This document shows, one piece after another, positions 13,401-24,848 of a stretch of DNA of 64,000 nt. The notes beneath the pieces are model-generated. The model was not told the origin of the DNA, searched no databases, and was given only the letters and a program-made list of their open reading frames with translations. The DNA comes from Tubulanus polymorphus. Taxonomy: Eukaryota; Nemertea; Palaeonemertea; Tubulaniformes; Tubulanidae. A program made the translations under genes and the position numbers. The DNA lies in the NCBI RefSeq assembly GCF_964204645.1, contig NC_134025.1, positions 24,644,001-24,708,000 on the forward strand. Direction: 5' to 3'. Position 1 is the first letter of the stretch. Each line of letters starts with the position of its first letter.

Positions 13401-16400
13401 AATTCAAAAATACTGAATGATAGACAAAATGTCAACTCACTTTTAGGTGATGATTTTTGTGTGCTATCTATTGGCAGTGATTTTATCTTGTCTTGCGAAG
13501 ACTGTTTAATCAGTTCCTGTTGATGCAGACGTTGCTTGTCAAGAATTTTGATAAGTTTTTCATCTTCTTCACTCGTAAGCTATCACAAGAAACAGAATCT
13601 TGCAGAATTTTCAATATCCCGGTTTTACAAATACAAATAATGGTTAATGAAAGCTCACAAACCTGTGATGCAGTTGTAAGTGGACATACACCAGCCAAAT
13701 ACTGTATCAATTGTATATGTTGACCACAACGAAAATGGCGACCTTTGCCTTGACTAAATAGCCACTCAGCTTTTAAACTACAAGAAATATGAACAATATG
13801 CTCAACTCAATCAAAATGGATGAGATTAAGAAACTCAATACGATATCTGTGGAATTAACAGCAGAAATTGAGGATATCTGTGGAACAAACCTTTCTTTTT
13901 CAGTAATGATATATCCATCTAAGACTCTCAGATTGATACACCAGTTCACCACAAATGGTCGATAATCATACGCACTTAGAAAACGAATCAAGGAAATCTT
14001 TTTATTAGTCGGCAATCAAAATGGACTACTTAAGTCATCAAGAATTAGAGATTAATATCTATGCATCATTTAGCATCAGTGAATAGAATTGGCCCTATTT
14101 AAATTCATGATTACACATTTCATTGGTAAAAGGATACTGCACTGCCGTGGTCATGGTCACACATGGGTTGTTCATGACGGAAAGCTGCTCTAGATAAGAA
14201 AGTGAACTCAAGTTCATAACCTATAAAATGAAGACGAAATTGTAGTAATAAACCATAGAAAATATGTTGACAAAACACAGGTCATATTCCTTAGATTCGA
14301 AAAATGTTCATTGTACAGTCTAATCAGGCTTAGGTTAACTTACTTCGTTGAGATCGTTGATTTCGTTTTCAGCAAGCGACAATATGTTAACAGAATTTGG
14401 AAGATAAGATGGGACAAATTTCAATGATGTAATGATGTTTCCGTGTAATAATAATGTCTGAAAGATCAGATGAAAAAACGAACATCTTATTATAATAACT
14501 CAATAAGAAAGATTAACTCTACCGGCAATTGAAAACTGAATAGAACCCGTACCTTGAGATTCTTTAAGAATGAAATGTCAGAGATGGTACTAATGCTATT
14601 ATCAGATAAATCCAGATGATGAAGGTTAATGTTTGTTTGTATGTGATCTATCACCTGTAAAATGAAACATAATATCTTATAAAGATTTGCCTTTGGCCCA
14701 ACCAGTACTCATGTACCAATCTAGATGACAATCTATCTAATATGCATATTTCAATACATCTATACGATATATGCTTACTTTTATACTGTTTCCTGAGAGA
14801 TTCAACCATTGTAAATTTATCAGGGGTTTTAAACCTGCAACGATAATTTAGAATATATTCAAGTACATGTCAGATTAACTATTCATGAAGATTTAAATAA
14901 TTTCGTCTTAATTAAGGTTTTTTTCATTCTAGCATTTTGAACAAAGTTATTGACATTCACCGAACGTCTATTTTCAAACACAAGTTGTTTACTTTAGAAT
15001 TTCTCAGCCATAAAAGGCGAAGTTACAATCAACCTGAGAAATCCAATACATCGATTTAAATGAGTAATTTTCAAACAATGAACAAAGAAAAAAACAAAAA
15101 GGTGAAAAAGTACGCACAAAAAGGTGAAAAGTTTATCAGACAGTAGGAACATCAAAATATTATTGCTAGATTGTAAATTTTTTATGTCGGTGAGAAATAT
15201 TGTCATATCTATACATTTACTTTACACAGCTCTATACATGGCAATTAAAGACCAGTTATGTTTTATGAGTAAAAACACTTTTATTTGTTCTGTCACCAAG
15301 TGCAAGTAAAGGTGAAGACTGTGAAAGGCATAATAACCATAGAGAAACTACAAGTAATTGACAAAGTAGACACTGCAGAGTGAATATTGCTCTTTCTTCA
15401 AAATTAAGTTCTTTTCCCTGCAGGCAACTTCTAATTTGCAGAACCATATAAATGCCTTTCGCCAAATATGAGAAAAGATTGCCATGTATTTTCTAATTCT
15501 CTCGAGATATAGTTTTTACGGCTTGAATATACAAGAATTTACCTTCAATTGTGACAATACTGTTGTTGGGTAGATTTAAGACAGTCAGCGATAGTAGCTT
15601 TGATAAACCAGCCATTCTTACTATCCGATTACTGGCTAATGACAGCTGAAAATCGTACAAAAAAATCAACATTACAAATGACGAATTCAATAGTTCTTCA
15701 ATACATTATGAAGCGAACAATGCTTTCATTTTTGCAAGTCAATTATTTCATTTCAAAACTCTGACAATAAATGATTTGATTCAATCCCAATACCTGTTGT
15801 AGACTTGTGTATGTCTCAAGATTTTCAATTTTTGATATGGCGTTATTATCGTATATGACAGTGGTAACTGAACCACTCGCCATATCCCCGGCCGGGTCAA
15901 TCTTCTTCAAGTTTTGACTGCCGAAATTCATGATGCTTGCGTCTTGCTCTGCAAAGACAAATGGCAAACGAATTTTCAAAAAGCATAAAACATTCCGGGA
16001 TCAAGCGGAAGCATGAAGAGAAACCTTTCAGGACTGGAAGTCCTGAAATAAAATTATACAACTGATTAATTACTTAACAAGTATAACAATTTTTCTAACA
16101 TTAAAGATACAATAAAGATACCACATTTCTTATTTCTCCAGTAAGTTATGTAAACTATGAAATCAGCCATTCACTTGAAACTCCATTCATATCATACATT
16201 AGAACAATGCGTACCTTTCATTGTCCACTTTTTCATCATCTTTTTTCAAAACATGACAATCTTTGCATTGAGAAAGTTTTTTTTTTTCAATATCGAATAC
16301 GATTATGATACAATGTATGCATTTATTCCCAGCACATAATATCTTTTTATCTAAGCCCCTTTCTAAACCAGTTACTGATTGCCACGGTACTGCTGGTAAT

Positions 16401-18293
16401 GATAGACGGGTTTTATAATTGTTGCTTTATAGTGGCACATAATGAAACGGAATGGCGAAATAATTATGCAATTCTTTATAGGCGTGTATACCCTATTTTC
16501 AAACATAATTTACATGAAAACAATCGCTGACCTTTGAAAGAGCAATTAATTATAGCTACTGAAATCTATGGTTAAACTTATCAACAGGATTAATAAGTTT
16601 TGTTACATCAATATTTTGCAGTACTCATAACATTAACGTTTAGGTTCTAGAAGCTTAAAATATAATCCCTATAAGCGCAGCAAATTTTGCAATACAGAAT
16701 TAAATTAAGCAACGAAACATATTTTCAAACCGAACAACCAACCGGTAAAAATTTGTCAGGTCCTTCCTCGACTATTATTGCAATCCTAAAGCCACTTTTC
16801 GCAAAAACTTTCTATACAAAATTGCAACACGCGATTGTAAAATGCAGTGAAATAAGAAGAAATAAAGTCTAACTCACGTAGGTCTAACTGCAAACCAAAG
16901 TGATATTCATTTCACAACCTAACAGCCTTCCTATATAAACATTATGTCATACAAATACTAAAAATGTCATTTACAATTCTCTACCTGAAGGTGAATAGGC
17001 AAAAAAGCGAGACAGAAAACGCTGTCAGAGATGATGAAAAGAAAACTGTCTCGATCATTAATCCTCGATATGTCTACATGTCGTCCCTGCGGATATAATC
17101 ACGAATTGGAAATTACTTTTAAATCGTACGCCTCCTCGTGTACAGGTGAAATAGACATAAGAAACTTGCCTTCGTCAGGACTGAAAATATACAAAGACAT
17201 TATATTCTTTGTCCGATTATGGTAACATAGTACACACAACATTGGCTGTCAGCCAACTCTTACCAAATTTATGGTCTGCGCTGGCGATACCGAAGTTGAC
17301 ACGATGCCAAAAACTGTGGCGTGTTTTAGTAATAAATGAGGAAACTATCCTGCTGAGTGGTGCAATGAAATAAAAAATGACTCTCAGTTCGAAAATGTCA
17401 TGAAATGTTGGTATATAGGCTATTATTTAGGACATTACGCTCATGTGACATATATGTTTTCAACAAATATCAATAGTATTAAAAGCAAAATTCTTTCAAA
17501 GAGTAATTTTGAAATTCTATAATAAAATTCTCAAGTCCTAAAATATCTTGAAGAGAACTAGTCCATGTGATACCGAATGAGAAACAACTGATAAAATCTG
17601 ATTGGCGGGTTAAAACAGACTTGCCATGAAGCGATTACAGGGTACAGAAGTCTTGGATTAGGATTACACGCAAAATTAAATTAAACGTAATTGATCAATT
17701 CAGACATGCATTATTAATATAAGTACAAACAATAATAGCAACTACCATTGGTAAATATGCATAGCCTTCTAGCAATTAGCTTCACCAAGCTTTAATACAA
17801 TAAAATAAATTGGATTAGTTTTCAATCAATTTTTACGAAGCGTCATATTCTATGACATGAGTTGCACTAACAGGGAAATTTTAAAAAAATCATTTATTTT
17901 AATGACTAAACCGAACATATACTTAATACGGTAAATATCAAATAAGCAAGCAAGAAATTTTTTTTTTCTTTTCCAAATAATCATTACCATTACACCATAG
18001 TGACACTAAAAATGCAATTTCAATCATCATAAATATCATTTTCTTTGTAAAAAAAAAATGGCGCGAAAATTTAACCTTCTAATTTTCATCAGAACCAAAT
18101 CACAATGCTTATTACAAGATGGGGAAGCGATCAATAATGAAAAACTGATCAAGTGGAACTTCTATACTATTATCGAACTAGAAACTTCTAAGTTTTACAT
18201 ATTTTGTTGAAATATCTGTAAGGGGGTGGACATACCTTGTATAATAGACAATTTAGTATTGACATCACAAGCTCCTGTACCCAGTTTCTCCAT
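7427..18293 (-). CDS. CEP97: CEP97-like centrosomal protein: LRR + IQ + FN3-like domain, long C-terminus
   Basis: Twenty-five coding exons join in frame (about 1503 aa): 18236-18293, 15794-15948, 15543-15645, 14779-14834, 14553-14654, 14344-14457, 14138-14220, 13891-13974, 13663-13777, 13441-13579, 13214-13315, 13031-13120, 12757-12842, 12388-12654, 12120-12296, 11794-12028, 11565-11718, 11405-11480, 10943-11315, 10676-10855, 10480-10576, 9621-10361, 9389-9494, 8988-9044, 7427-8188. N-terminal leucine-rich repeats (about 45-222) and an LRR cap with [20 protein letters not shown], then [11 protein letters not shown] and [17 protein letters not shown], are hallmarks of CEP97. An IQ motif (about 660-685, [13 protein letters not shown]) is followed by a coiled coil. 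Residues about 880-973 look like FN3 ([29 protein letters not shown]), which I do not know from vertebrate CEP97 (about 865 aa). The tail is basic and Ser/Pro-rich. In vertebrates CEP97 partners CP110 to cap centrioles and restrain cilia; that is inferred here. The tiny first exon (19 codons) is the least certain. Confidence 0.93.
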
Positions 18294-20271
18294 AACCCAA
18301 TCATTGTGCTTCTTAAATCTCATTATGAAAATTTCGAGAGAGCGTCAAAAAATAAATTCAGTCCGGACACTCTCGACTTCAATTATAAAATGAAGATTTA
18401 GAATACTGTAGGCCCAATTTTAGATCAACATAGTGACCGCACAGTGACTCAAGCACTTACCGACAAACTTGTTTTCATGTCTTATTTACACGACTACGTC
18501 ATTTTTTGAAAAGACTAGGCAAGAATACGGAAACCAATGCGTCGCGTGAGACGAGTTCTCAAGGATGACTCGTTCAATAAATTAATAGCCAAACTTTTCA
18601 TTCTTCGAAAGTGTATAAAAAATGAACAATATATTCACTACCGCATTAGTTACTTCAATGAATCAGAAAAATAAAAGATTTCAAACAACGCTATAATCAG
18701 TCTTTATGAACTTTTTGTATATCAGACCTTCAAACAAATTTTTATTTCGATGAAAACTAAATCAAAATCGTGATATCTATGAGTTATGCTTTAGACGTGT
18801 ACCTAAACGAATAGTTTGCATATAGGGGAGATGGAGTCGTGGCTATAGACTCTAGAGCAAAATATATAATCTCGGAAATCAATCATTTCTGACTGAACAT
18901 TGTATCATTTCTATAGATGCGGATAGGTTTATCAATTTGATTGAAAAAGAAGAATTCTACGGTATGAGGTAATAATGCCACCATCGGTAGTGTAAAAATG
19001 CCAGAAGGAAATAATGGAAATTAATAAATAGATATGTAGGCCTATATATGTTAAAATAGAATAGTAGAACAAAAATAGTTTTGCTTTGATCTAATTAATG
19101 GTAATGGTAGCAGGAAGCTGTTGTAAAATCAAGTTATTCAATATTTTTCAAAAACCTTTCGTTTTTGTTATTCTGAATTTCAATCTAATGCTTTCAACAA
19201 TACTTTTGATTTGATTAATTACGGCAAACAATCTTAACTGTGTATCTAATATGTAAAATCTTAAAGTATATCATCTAGTAACATCTAGAATTTCAAGTCC
19301 AATGAAGATGAAGTGGGCCTATCATGTTTATTTTTAATTCCCCACCTGTTTCTTTCTGAAATTTTTACCGATGGCATATCTTTACCTCTGCCATCTTTAA
19401 CTGGTACTAGGGCTTACCTAATAGACCTAGATTTGAATTCTAGATTGATAAACATTCATTATGTTTTGACTGAGGACATAAATAATAATTACTGAGGGGG
19501 CCATAACAAAAACCTAAAATGTGTCATTTCATCAACAAGTGAGCTTTATTCTAAATAACCAGCACATTTTCCTCAAGTACCAGCGCTAAGAAAAATTCAC
19601 AATGCAACTGTACAAAAAATAATTAAAACCTATTGAGACAGTCTTCATGATTTCAAGTCAGTGTGGAAAGTACAATGTTAACAACCCATTAAATACCAAC
19701 AATAGAGTATTTAGATCAGTACTAAACACTAAGTCACGCTATTTGCTTGAGCAAAGCAAAATTACCTCAGGTGACCAAAATAACAGCAATACAGGCTAAC
19801 AATGATTATGTGACCCGAGGGCGACACGCTAATCCTGTCGAAGGGGCCACTTATTACAAAACTGATTTTTCTGATTTTTGTTTGTTTCTGAATAAACCAG
19901 ACAGAATTTCATTGTAAAAATTGCCCTCATCAGCCGAGAATTTATTCTTTCTCAAAGGGCATGTGGACAGGCTTAAGCGTAACTCAGAGGTGGTGGCATT
20001 TGTCGCTATCTTGACTGAGAAATAACACAAGAAATCAAACTTGATTTCGTTAACAAAAATGAATCTTCTTCACTCAGTATTTACTCTTCACCCCTAAAAT
20101 AGTGTTCAAATCAATGTGGCATTAATTCAAATGCCACCATTTTTGACTGTTGTTGTTCCCAACAAGTCAAAAAGACAAGTCCAATCCAGCTTACAAAAAG
20201 ATTGCACTGATGACCAGATGACTAAATATCCAGAAGATCAGTGAGAATACAACTCAAACCGTATACATGTA

Positions 20272-21116
20272 CTATGGAATTCCTCAAGGGCCATACGACT
20301 TACGAATTACGACTTACGTTTTACGAGTTACTAATGCATTTCCTTGAATACGTTACAACTTACGATTTACGAGTTACATTTTACGACTTCCCTTGTAGGG
20401 GGGTCTGGGGGCCCTCCCCCTGAAAAATTTTGAACTCTAGGGGCTTGGAAACGCTATTTCCAGGCATTTTTCATCTTTGAATGCTGTTAATTAAATTACC
20501 CAAAAGATGGAAAGTTTGTTTGCAAGTCAGTTGAAAAAAATATCGCAGATTGTGGATCATGCAAATCTTCCAGTTTTCAGTATAGAGCGGGCTACTACAG
20601 GGCAAAAAATCTGCGCATTGACCATCTGCTGTGCGAACCATCTCAAAATCTATTAAATACTGACAATACATTTCACACTGACTGATGACTGCCCTGTTAC
20701 GTGCACGATGATTTTAATAGACGATCTTTTAATAGATCTTAGCTGGAAATGATTTTAATAATTAGAACAAGATTCATCAATTTAGAAAAAATGTATTTAT
20801 CTTTTTGAAAACACTGGGCTGCATACAGCAGCCATCCATCATCGTTACAGTTATTCGTCTAAAAATTACACCCACGTACAATGAAATGCTTTACAAAGCT
20901 ACCACGTGGCCACTGTCCTTGACCTCTTGTGATAGATTGAACCGAAACTCCAACACTTAACTCGTAAATCGTTACTCAAAATTTGTAAAACGTAAGTTGT
21001 AATTTGTAACTCATAAAACGGAAGTCATAACGAATATTCAAGGAAATGTATTAGTAACTCGTGAAAAAACGTAAATCGTAAAACGTAACTCGTATGGCCC
21101 TTTAGGTATTCCATAG
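20272..21116. mobile_element. MITE with long inverted ends rich in TTACGA-type heptamers, TA target duplication
   Basis: The ends are inverted: CTATGGAATTCCTCAAGG on the left and, read on the opposite strand, CTATGGAATACCTAAAGG on the right. Both are flanked by the dinucleotide TA (20270-20271 and 21117-21118), as in Tc1/mariner-type insertions. Inside each end the short words TTACGA, TTACGT and their variants recur many times, so the arms (about 20272-20392 and 20950-21116) pair imperfectly but extensively. There is no transposase frame. It is probably a non-autonomous element; the superfamily is inferred only from the TA flanks. Confidence 0.75.
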
Positions 21117-21169
21117 TATACACTAAAAATCACGTAAATTTCTAGTTCGAATTAAGAGCCGGGCGTCAC

Positions 21170-21270
21170 GCTCAAAATTACCCTTAAATGCATCTTCACC
21201 CGTCAAGGGATTCGAACCCACTACGCTAAAGCTGCTCCCCGAAACCCCTTGACCTCACGAGTCGTTGGAG
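21170..21270 (-). repeat. Possible tRNA-derived SINE fragment (Pol III B-box-like)
   Basis: Read on the minus strand, the segment contains GGGTTCGAATCCC, a consensus Pol III B box/T-arm, just after TAGCGTAGTGG, which resembles an A box. The spacing is too short for an intact tRNA and no cloverleaf can be drawn, so it would be a rearranged or decayed SINE. It lies between two other mobile elements. Confidence 0.3.
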
Positions 21271-21320
21271 TCGTTACTAGCCGACCAGAATCCGGTCGTA
21301 CCAATCACAGCGCTTGTAAC

Positions 21321-21937
21321 CACAGGCACTTGAATATGGGCTTTGATAATGGATAAATATTTGATAATTCACCAGCGATACGTTAATCCTACTTTGATAG
21401 ATCCGCCATGTTTTATAATAAATTTACCCATGATGCAACGCGCGGCCGTCGTTTAGCTATACTATACAGAAAGGCTGGAAACGATCCTATCTCCGTAATG
21501 CTTAAATCTACCCGCAGTTATCGGGACAGATGACGTCACAGCAATCCCGAAGAGGCATCGCAAATTTTCAAAAATCAATTTTGTTGCCATTTAAAATCTT
21601 TAATGGAGCTAAAACAGTGTCAATGTTTCAAAAAAAATCATCTACAATTGAAATTATGGGCGCTCCTTATATATCAGGATTAAAATTGACACTAAGGACG
21701 CACTTCGGCAATCATCGGCAGTGTTCGGCTGTCCCGATAATTGCGGGTAGATTTAAGCATTACGGAGATAGGATCGTTTCCAGCCTTTCTGTATAGTATA
21801 GCTAAACGACGGCCGCGCGTTGCATCATGGGTAAATTTATTATAAAACATGGCGGATCTATCAAAGTAGGATTAACGTATCGCTGGTGAATTATCAAATA
21901 TTTATCCATTATCAAAGCCCATATTTAAGTGCCTGTG
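21321..21937. mobile_element. Foldback/MITE element with 209-bp near-identical inverted arms
   Basis: The arms 21321-21529 and 21729-21937 are reverse complements with only about two mismatches by eye, around a 199-bp centre. The ends read CACAGGCACTT. The 7-bp word TTGTAAC flanks both ends (21314-21320 and 21938-21944) and is the likely target-site duplication. It encodes no transposase. The high arm identity argues for recent insertion or gene conversion between arms. An RNA copy would fold into a long hairpin. The superfamily is not assigned. Confidence 0.85.
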
Positions 21938-22387
21938 TTGTAACAAACCGACAGTAGACTTCTGTTGGTTTTCCCGTTAAATGGACCAATCAGCGAACGT
22001 TTTACCGAACAAGGAAGTATTTCGCAAATTGATATATGACGTCATGCGCAACAGCGCCAGTAATGAAATCACCCTTCGTGAGGCCAGGGGGCTGGTGCAA
22101 GCGAGTTCGGGAGTGATACTGGACCCCTGGCAAGCGAGGATGCCTTAAATGGGAAATAAATGAAATTTGAATTTGACTTTGGGAACTGAATCATGGCTTT
22201 GGCCACACGCATTGCGCTTTAAAACAGAACCTGTACAGTAATCCTAGTCTGATCCGAGCATTTAAACATTTCAACTGGTATAAATAAAGCGTTCCAGCAC
22301 TATGACATGCACAGACTTCAGTTGTTTAATCAAATTCGGAGACATTTAAACACGAATTTTACTTGCCTTTCGTCGGATCACCCGCGT

Positions 22388-22397
22388 CCGCCATTTT
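22388..22397 (+). promoter_or_regulatory. YY1-like motif upstream of RPL24
   Basis: CCGCCATTTT matches the core of the YY1 site that is common in ribosomal-protein and other housekeeping promoters. It lies about 210 bp upstream of the RPL24 start codon. It is a short motif match only. Confidence 0.3.
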
Positions 22398-22582
22398 TAA
22401 ACAACCTGATTCGCGCCGTGACTGCTGCCGTAAAAGAGTAAATAAAATTTTTTGAAAATAAAGCGATGTAAATGGTTATTAAATTATCAGTCAGCGGTAT
22501 TTTTCTTTTGAACATTTTTTATGTAGAGAACGTCGCGATAATTTTGAATTGTTTATTTAAAAATTCACCGCGGGCTCATGTG

Positions 22583-22590
22583 TTCTTTCT
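22583..22590 (+). promoter_or_regulatory. Possible 5' TOP pyrimidine tract of RPL24
   Basis: The tract TTCTTTCT lies about 17 bases before the RPL24 start codon. Ribosomal-protein mRNAs of animals typically begin within such a pyrimidine tract, which places them under mTOR/LARP1 translational control. The transcription start itself cannot be seen. Confidence 0.4.
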
Positions 22591-22606
22591 AGCGATATCC
22601 GGAATC

Positions 22607-24272
22607 ATGAAGTGAGTAGAGGACAGATTTGCGAATAATAATCGCAATTTTGTGTCGTCTCGGCGATTCATCGATGCCTATATCTATGGTTAATGCTATC
22701 TTTAAAAGATATTGAAGGATAAATCGTCATGATTTTCTTATTTCAGGATCGAATTGTGTGCGTTCAGCGGGTTTAAAATCTATCCCGGTCATGGGAAGCG
22801 AATGATCAGACTTGATGGAAAGGTTAGTTTTACATACGAAATGATTACTAAATTTCGGTAATACATGAAATATAATCAACTTATCTATTTATCCTGCGTA
22901 AATTTTTAAATCTACTGCTCATAAAACTTACCAATATTCCAATATAAACGTTTGAAACCTGTCAACCCAATCGAGTCAATTCAAATTTATATGTTGTTTT
23001 TGGTACCATTCATTCATTGAATGCTTTGGATGCGATAGTCTCTTACTTAAATTGTTATCATTCTTTGAGATTTTGATGTCTTGACAAGGCTAGATTATGT
23101 ACTGTCATATCCCCCGAATGTTGACTTTTTTGATGGTTCGCGCTACATTATTATACTCGGAAATTCTAATTTGTGGCAGAAAACCGAAGTTGTCGGATAT
23201 CAATGATTACTATTGGGTTGGTGGCAGCTAATAGTAAGAGCAGTAGGTTTTAATTTGTATCTTTAAATCTCTTAATTTCAGAGTTATACTTTCATCAATG
23301 GAAAATGTCAAAAATCACACGTTATGAAGCGCAACCCACGTAAAATCAACTGGACTGTGCTCTACCGACGAAAGCACAAGAAGGGTTTACAAGAGGAGAC
23401 TACCAAGAAAAGAACCAGAAGAACGGTGAAATTCCACCGAGCTATCGCTGGTGCCACCTTATCAGACATCATGGCCAAAAGAAACCAAAAACCAGAAGTC
23501 CGTAAAGCACAACGTGAACAAGCTATTAGGTTTGTAATAGATAACCTTAAATATACTCCCCTCGGCCATTCACTGTGTTCACCCTGCAATATGATATACC
23601 CATATAGCTATTTGTTGATTATTTAAAATCTATTGAAAAAATAACACGATATCATCTGTCAAATATTGTTTTCGCATGTCATCAATTTTATTGAATTGAA
23701 CAAATTATCACCTTAAAATAATAATTGTAAAAATTATGTATTAAAACTGGGGCGGATCCAAGGATTTGAATTTTGAAAATTCTAGTATATTCTTGCTAAA
23801 AACCAAAAGTGTCAAATTGTTGAGCCAAGTGTCTTTTTATTATTGACATAATATTGACTGTTTTTGAACTGTGATTGGTCAGCTGAACGAAAATATGTGT
23901 TTTGTTGGCCAAAAAATTAGGTGTGCTCCCTCTGGATCTGCCACTGCAAAAATCGCACTACCCATTCATTTGATATCTTAGACTTTGATTTTGTTTCATG
24001 TTTAACTCTTGTTTGTTTTTAGAGCTGCAAAGGAGAAAAATAAGGCCAAGACTGCCCAGAAGAAAGCTACAACCAAGGTAATATCCAGTTGAAAAAAAAC
24101 CTTATTGTTATTACAATTAAAAAGAAGTGTTTAAAAGGAATGGAAAATATAGTGATTCTTAGACTGATTTTGATTGTCTTTTTTGTTGCAGGCTGTCCAG
24201 TCAAAGGGATCGAAACAGAAGGCCGTTAAACAGGTGCACGCCAAGGCCCCACGTGTTGGAGGAAAACGATAA
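22607..24272 (+). CDS. RPL24: 60S ribosomal protein L24 (eL24)
   Basis: Five coding exons, 22607-22611, 22747-22822, 23282-23529, 24023-24077 and 24192-24272, join in frame to 154 codons plus stop, close to the 157 aa of human RPL24. The first exon holds only ATG and two bases, a start-codon-split structure frequent in ribosomal-protein genes. The protein begins [20 protein letters not shown], the conserved zinc-ribbon-like L24e start, although the paired cysteines are partly lost as in other animals. It continues with [20 protein letters not shown], then a long basic helix ([19 protein letters not shown]) and a Lys/Ala-rich tail ending in GGKR. eL24 sits on the large subunit and forms an inter-subunit bridge. 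The gene diverges from CEP97-like and is followed 577 bp later by NDUFB8 on the same strand. Confidence 0.98.
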
Positions 24273-24302
24273 TTTCATATGGGCTTATATTAAGTTATAG
24301 AA

Positions 24303-24308
24303 AATAAA
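24303..24308 (+). terminator. Poly(A) signal of RPL24
   Basis: AATAAA lies 31 bp after the RPL24 stop codon, implying a very short 3' UTR, as is usual for ribosomal-protein genes. Confidence 0.75.
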
Positions 24309-24848
24309 CCAACCGTGAAATTCAAATAGACGATGTTATATGAATTATTTGTATTTGTCTTTATGGTGTTTCCGATGATCGATAAAGTTTCTTCAGATGC
24401 CAGATATCCTCTGGCCTATGTGTTTTATGTGGACTGGCGGACCAATGGATTTTCTATGTTGACTGCTCAAGTTGCATTCTATCAATTGGACTACCATTCA
24501 ACTGAAAGGTTGAAATATTTGATGTGACACAGAAATATATGATTTATCCAACTCTGATATCACTGGAAGTTGGACACATTTTCACACTCCAATAGTTCCG
24601 ACTAAGACTGAGTCTAATGTATGAAGGATGATGGCAATATCATGAATTTGGTTGGAATGTAGGGATTGAATCTACATTGTTTTAAGAGTTCATAGAGCTA
24701 CCCTATCTAAGCACTTTTGAACAAACCCAGCCCAAACATTTTAAAAAGGAATAAGCGGTATGATCGTTTCGTTCTAATTGTCGTAGATTTTCATTTTTGG
24801 GCAGTGGAGTCTGCTGTGGCATTGCCTCTGCATACTCGAGAAAAGAAA

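Larger units (their letters stand above)
18294..22606. other. Divergent intergenic region between CEP97-like and RPL24
   Basis: Both flanking genes are transcribed outward, so this 4.3 kb should hold both promoters. No coding exon is recognisable. From about 18294 to 20270 I see only AT-rich unique-looking sequence. The right half is dominated by a TA-flanked MITE (20272-21116), a possible SINE fragment (about 21170-21270) and a foldback element (21321-21937), listed separately. The stretch 21945-22380 holds nothing I recognise. Confidence 0.6.
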
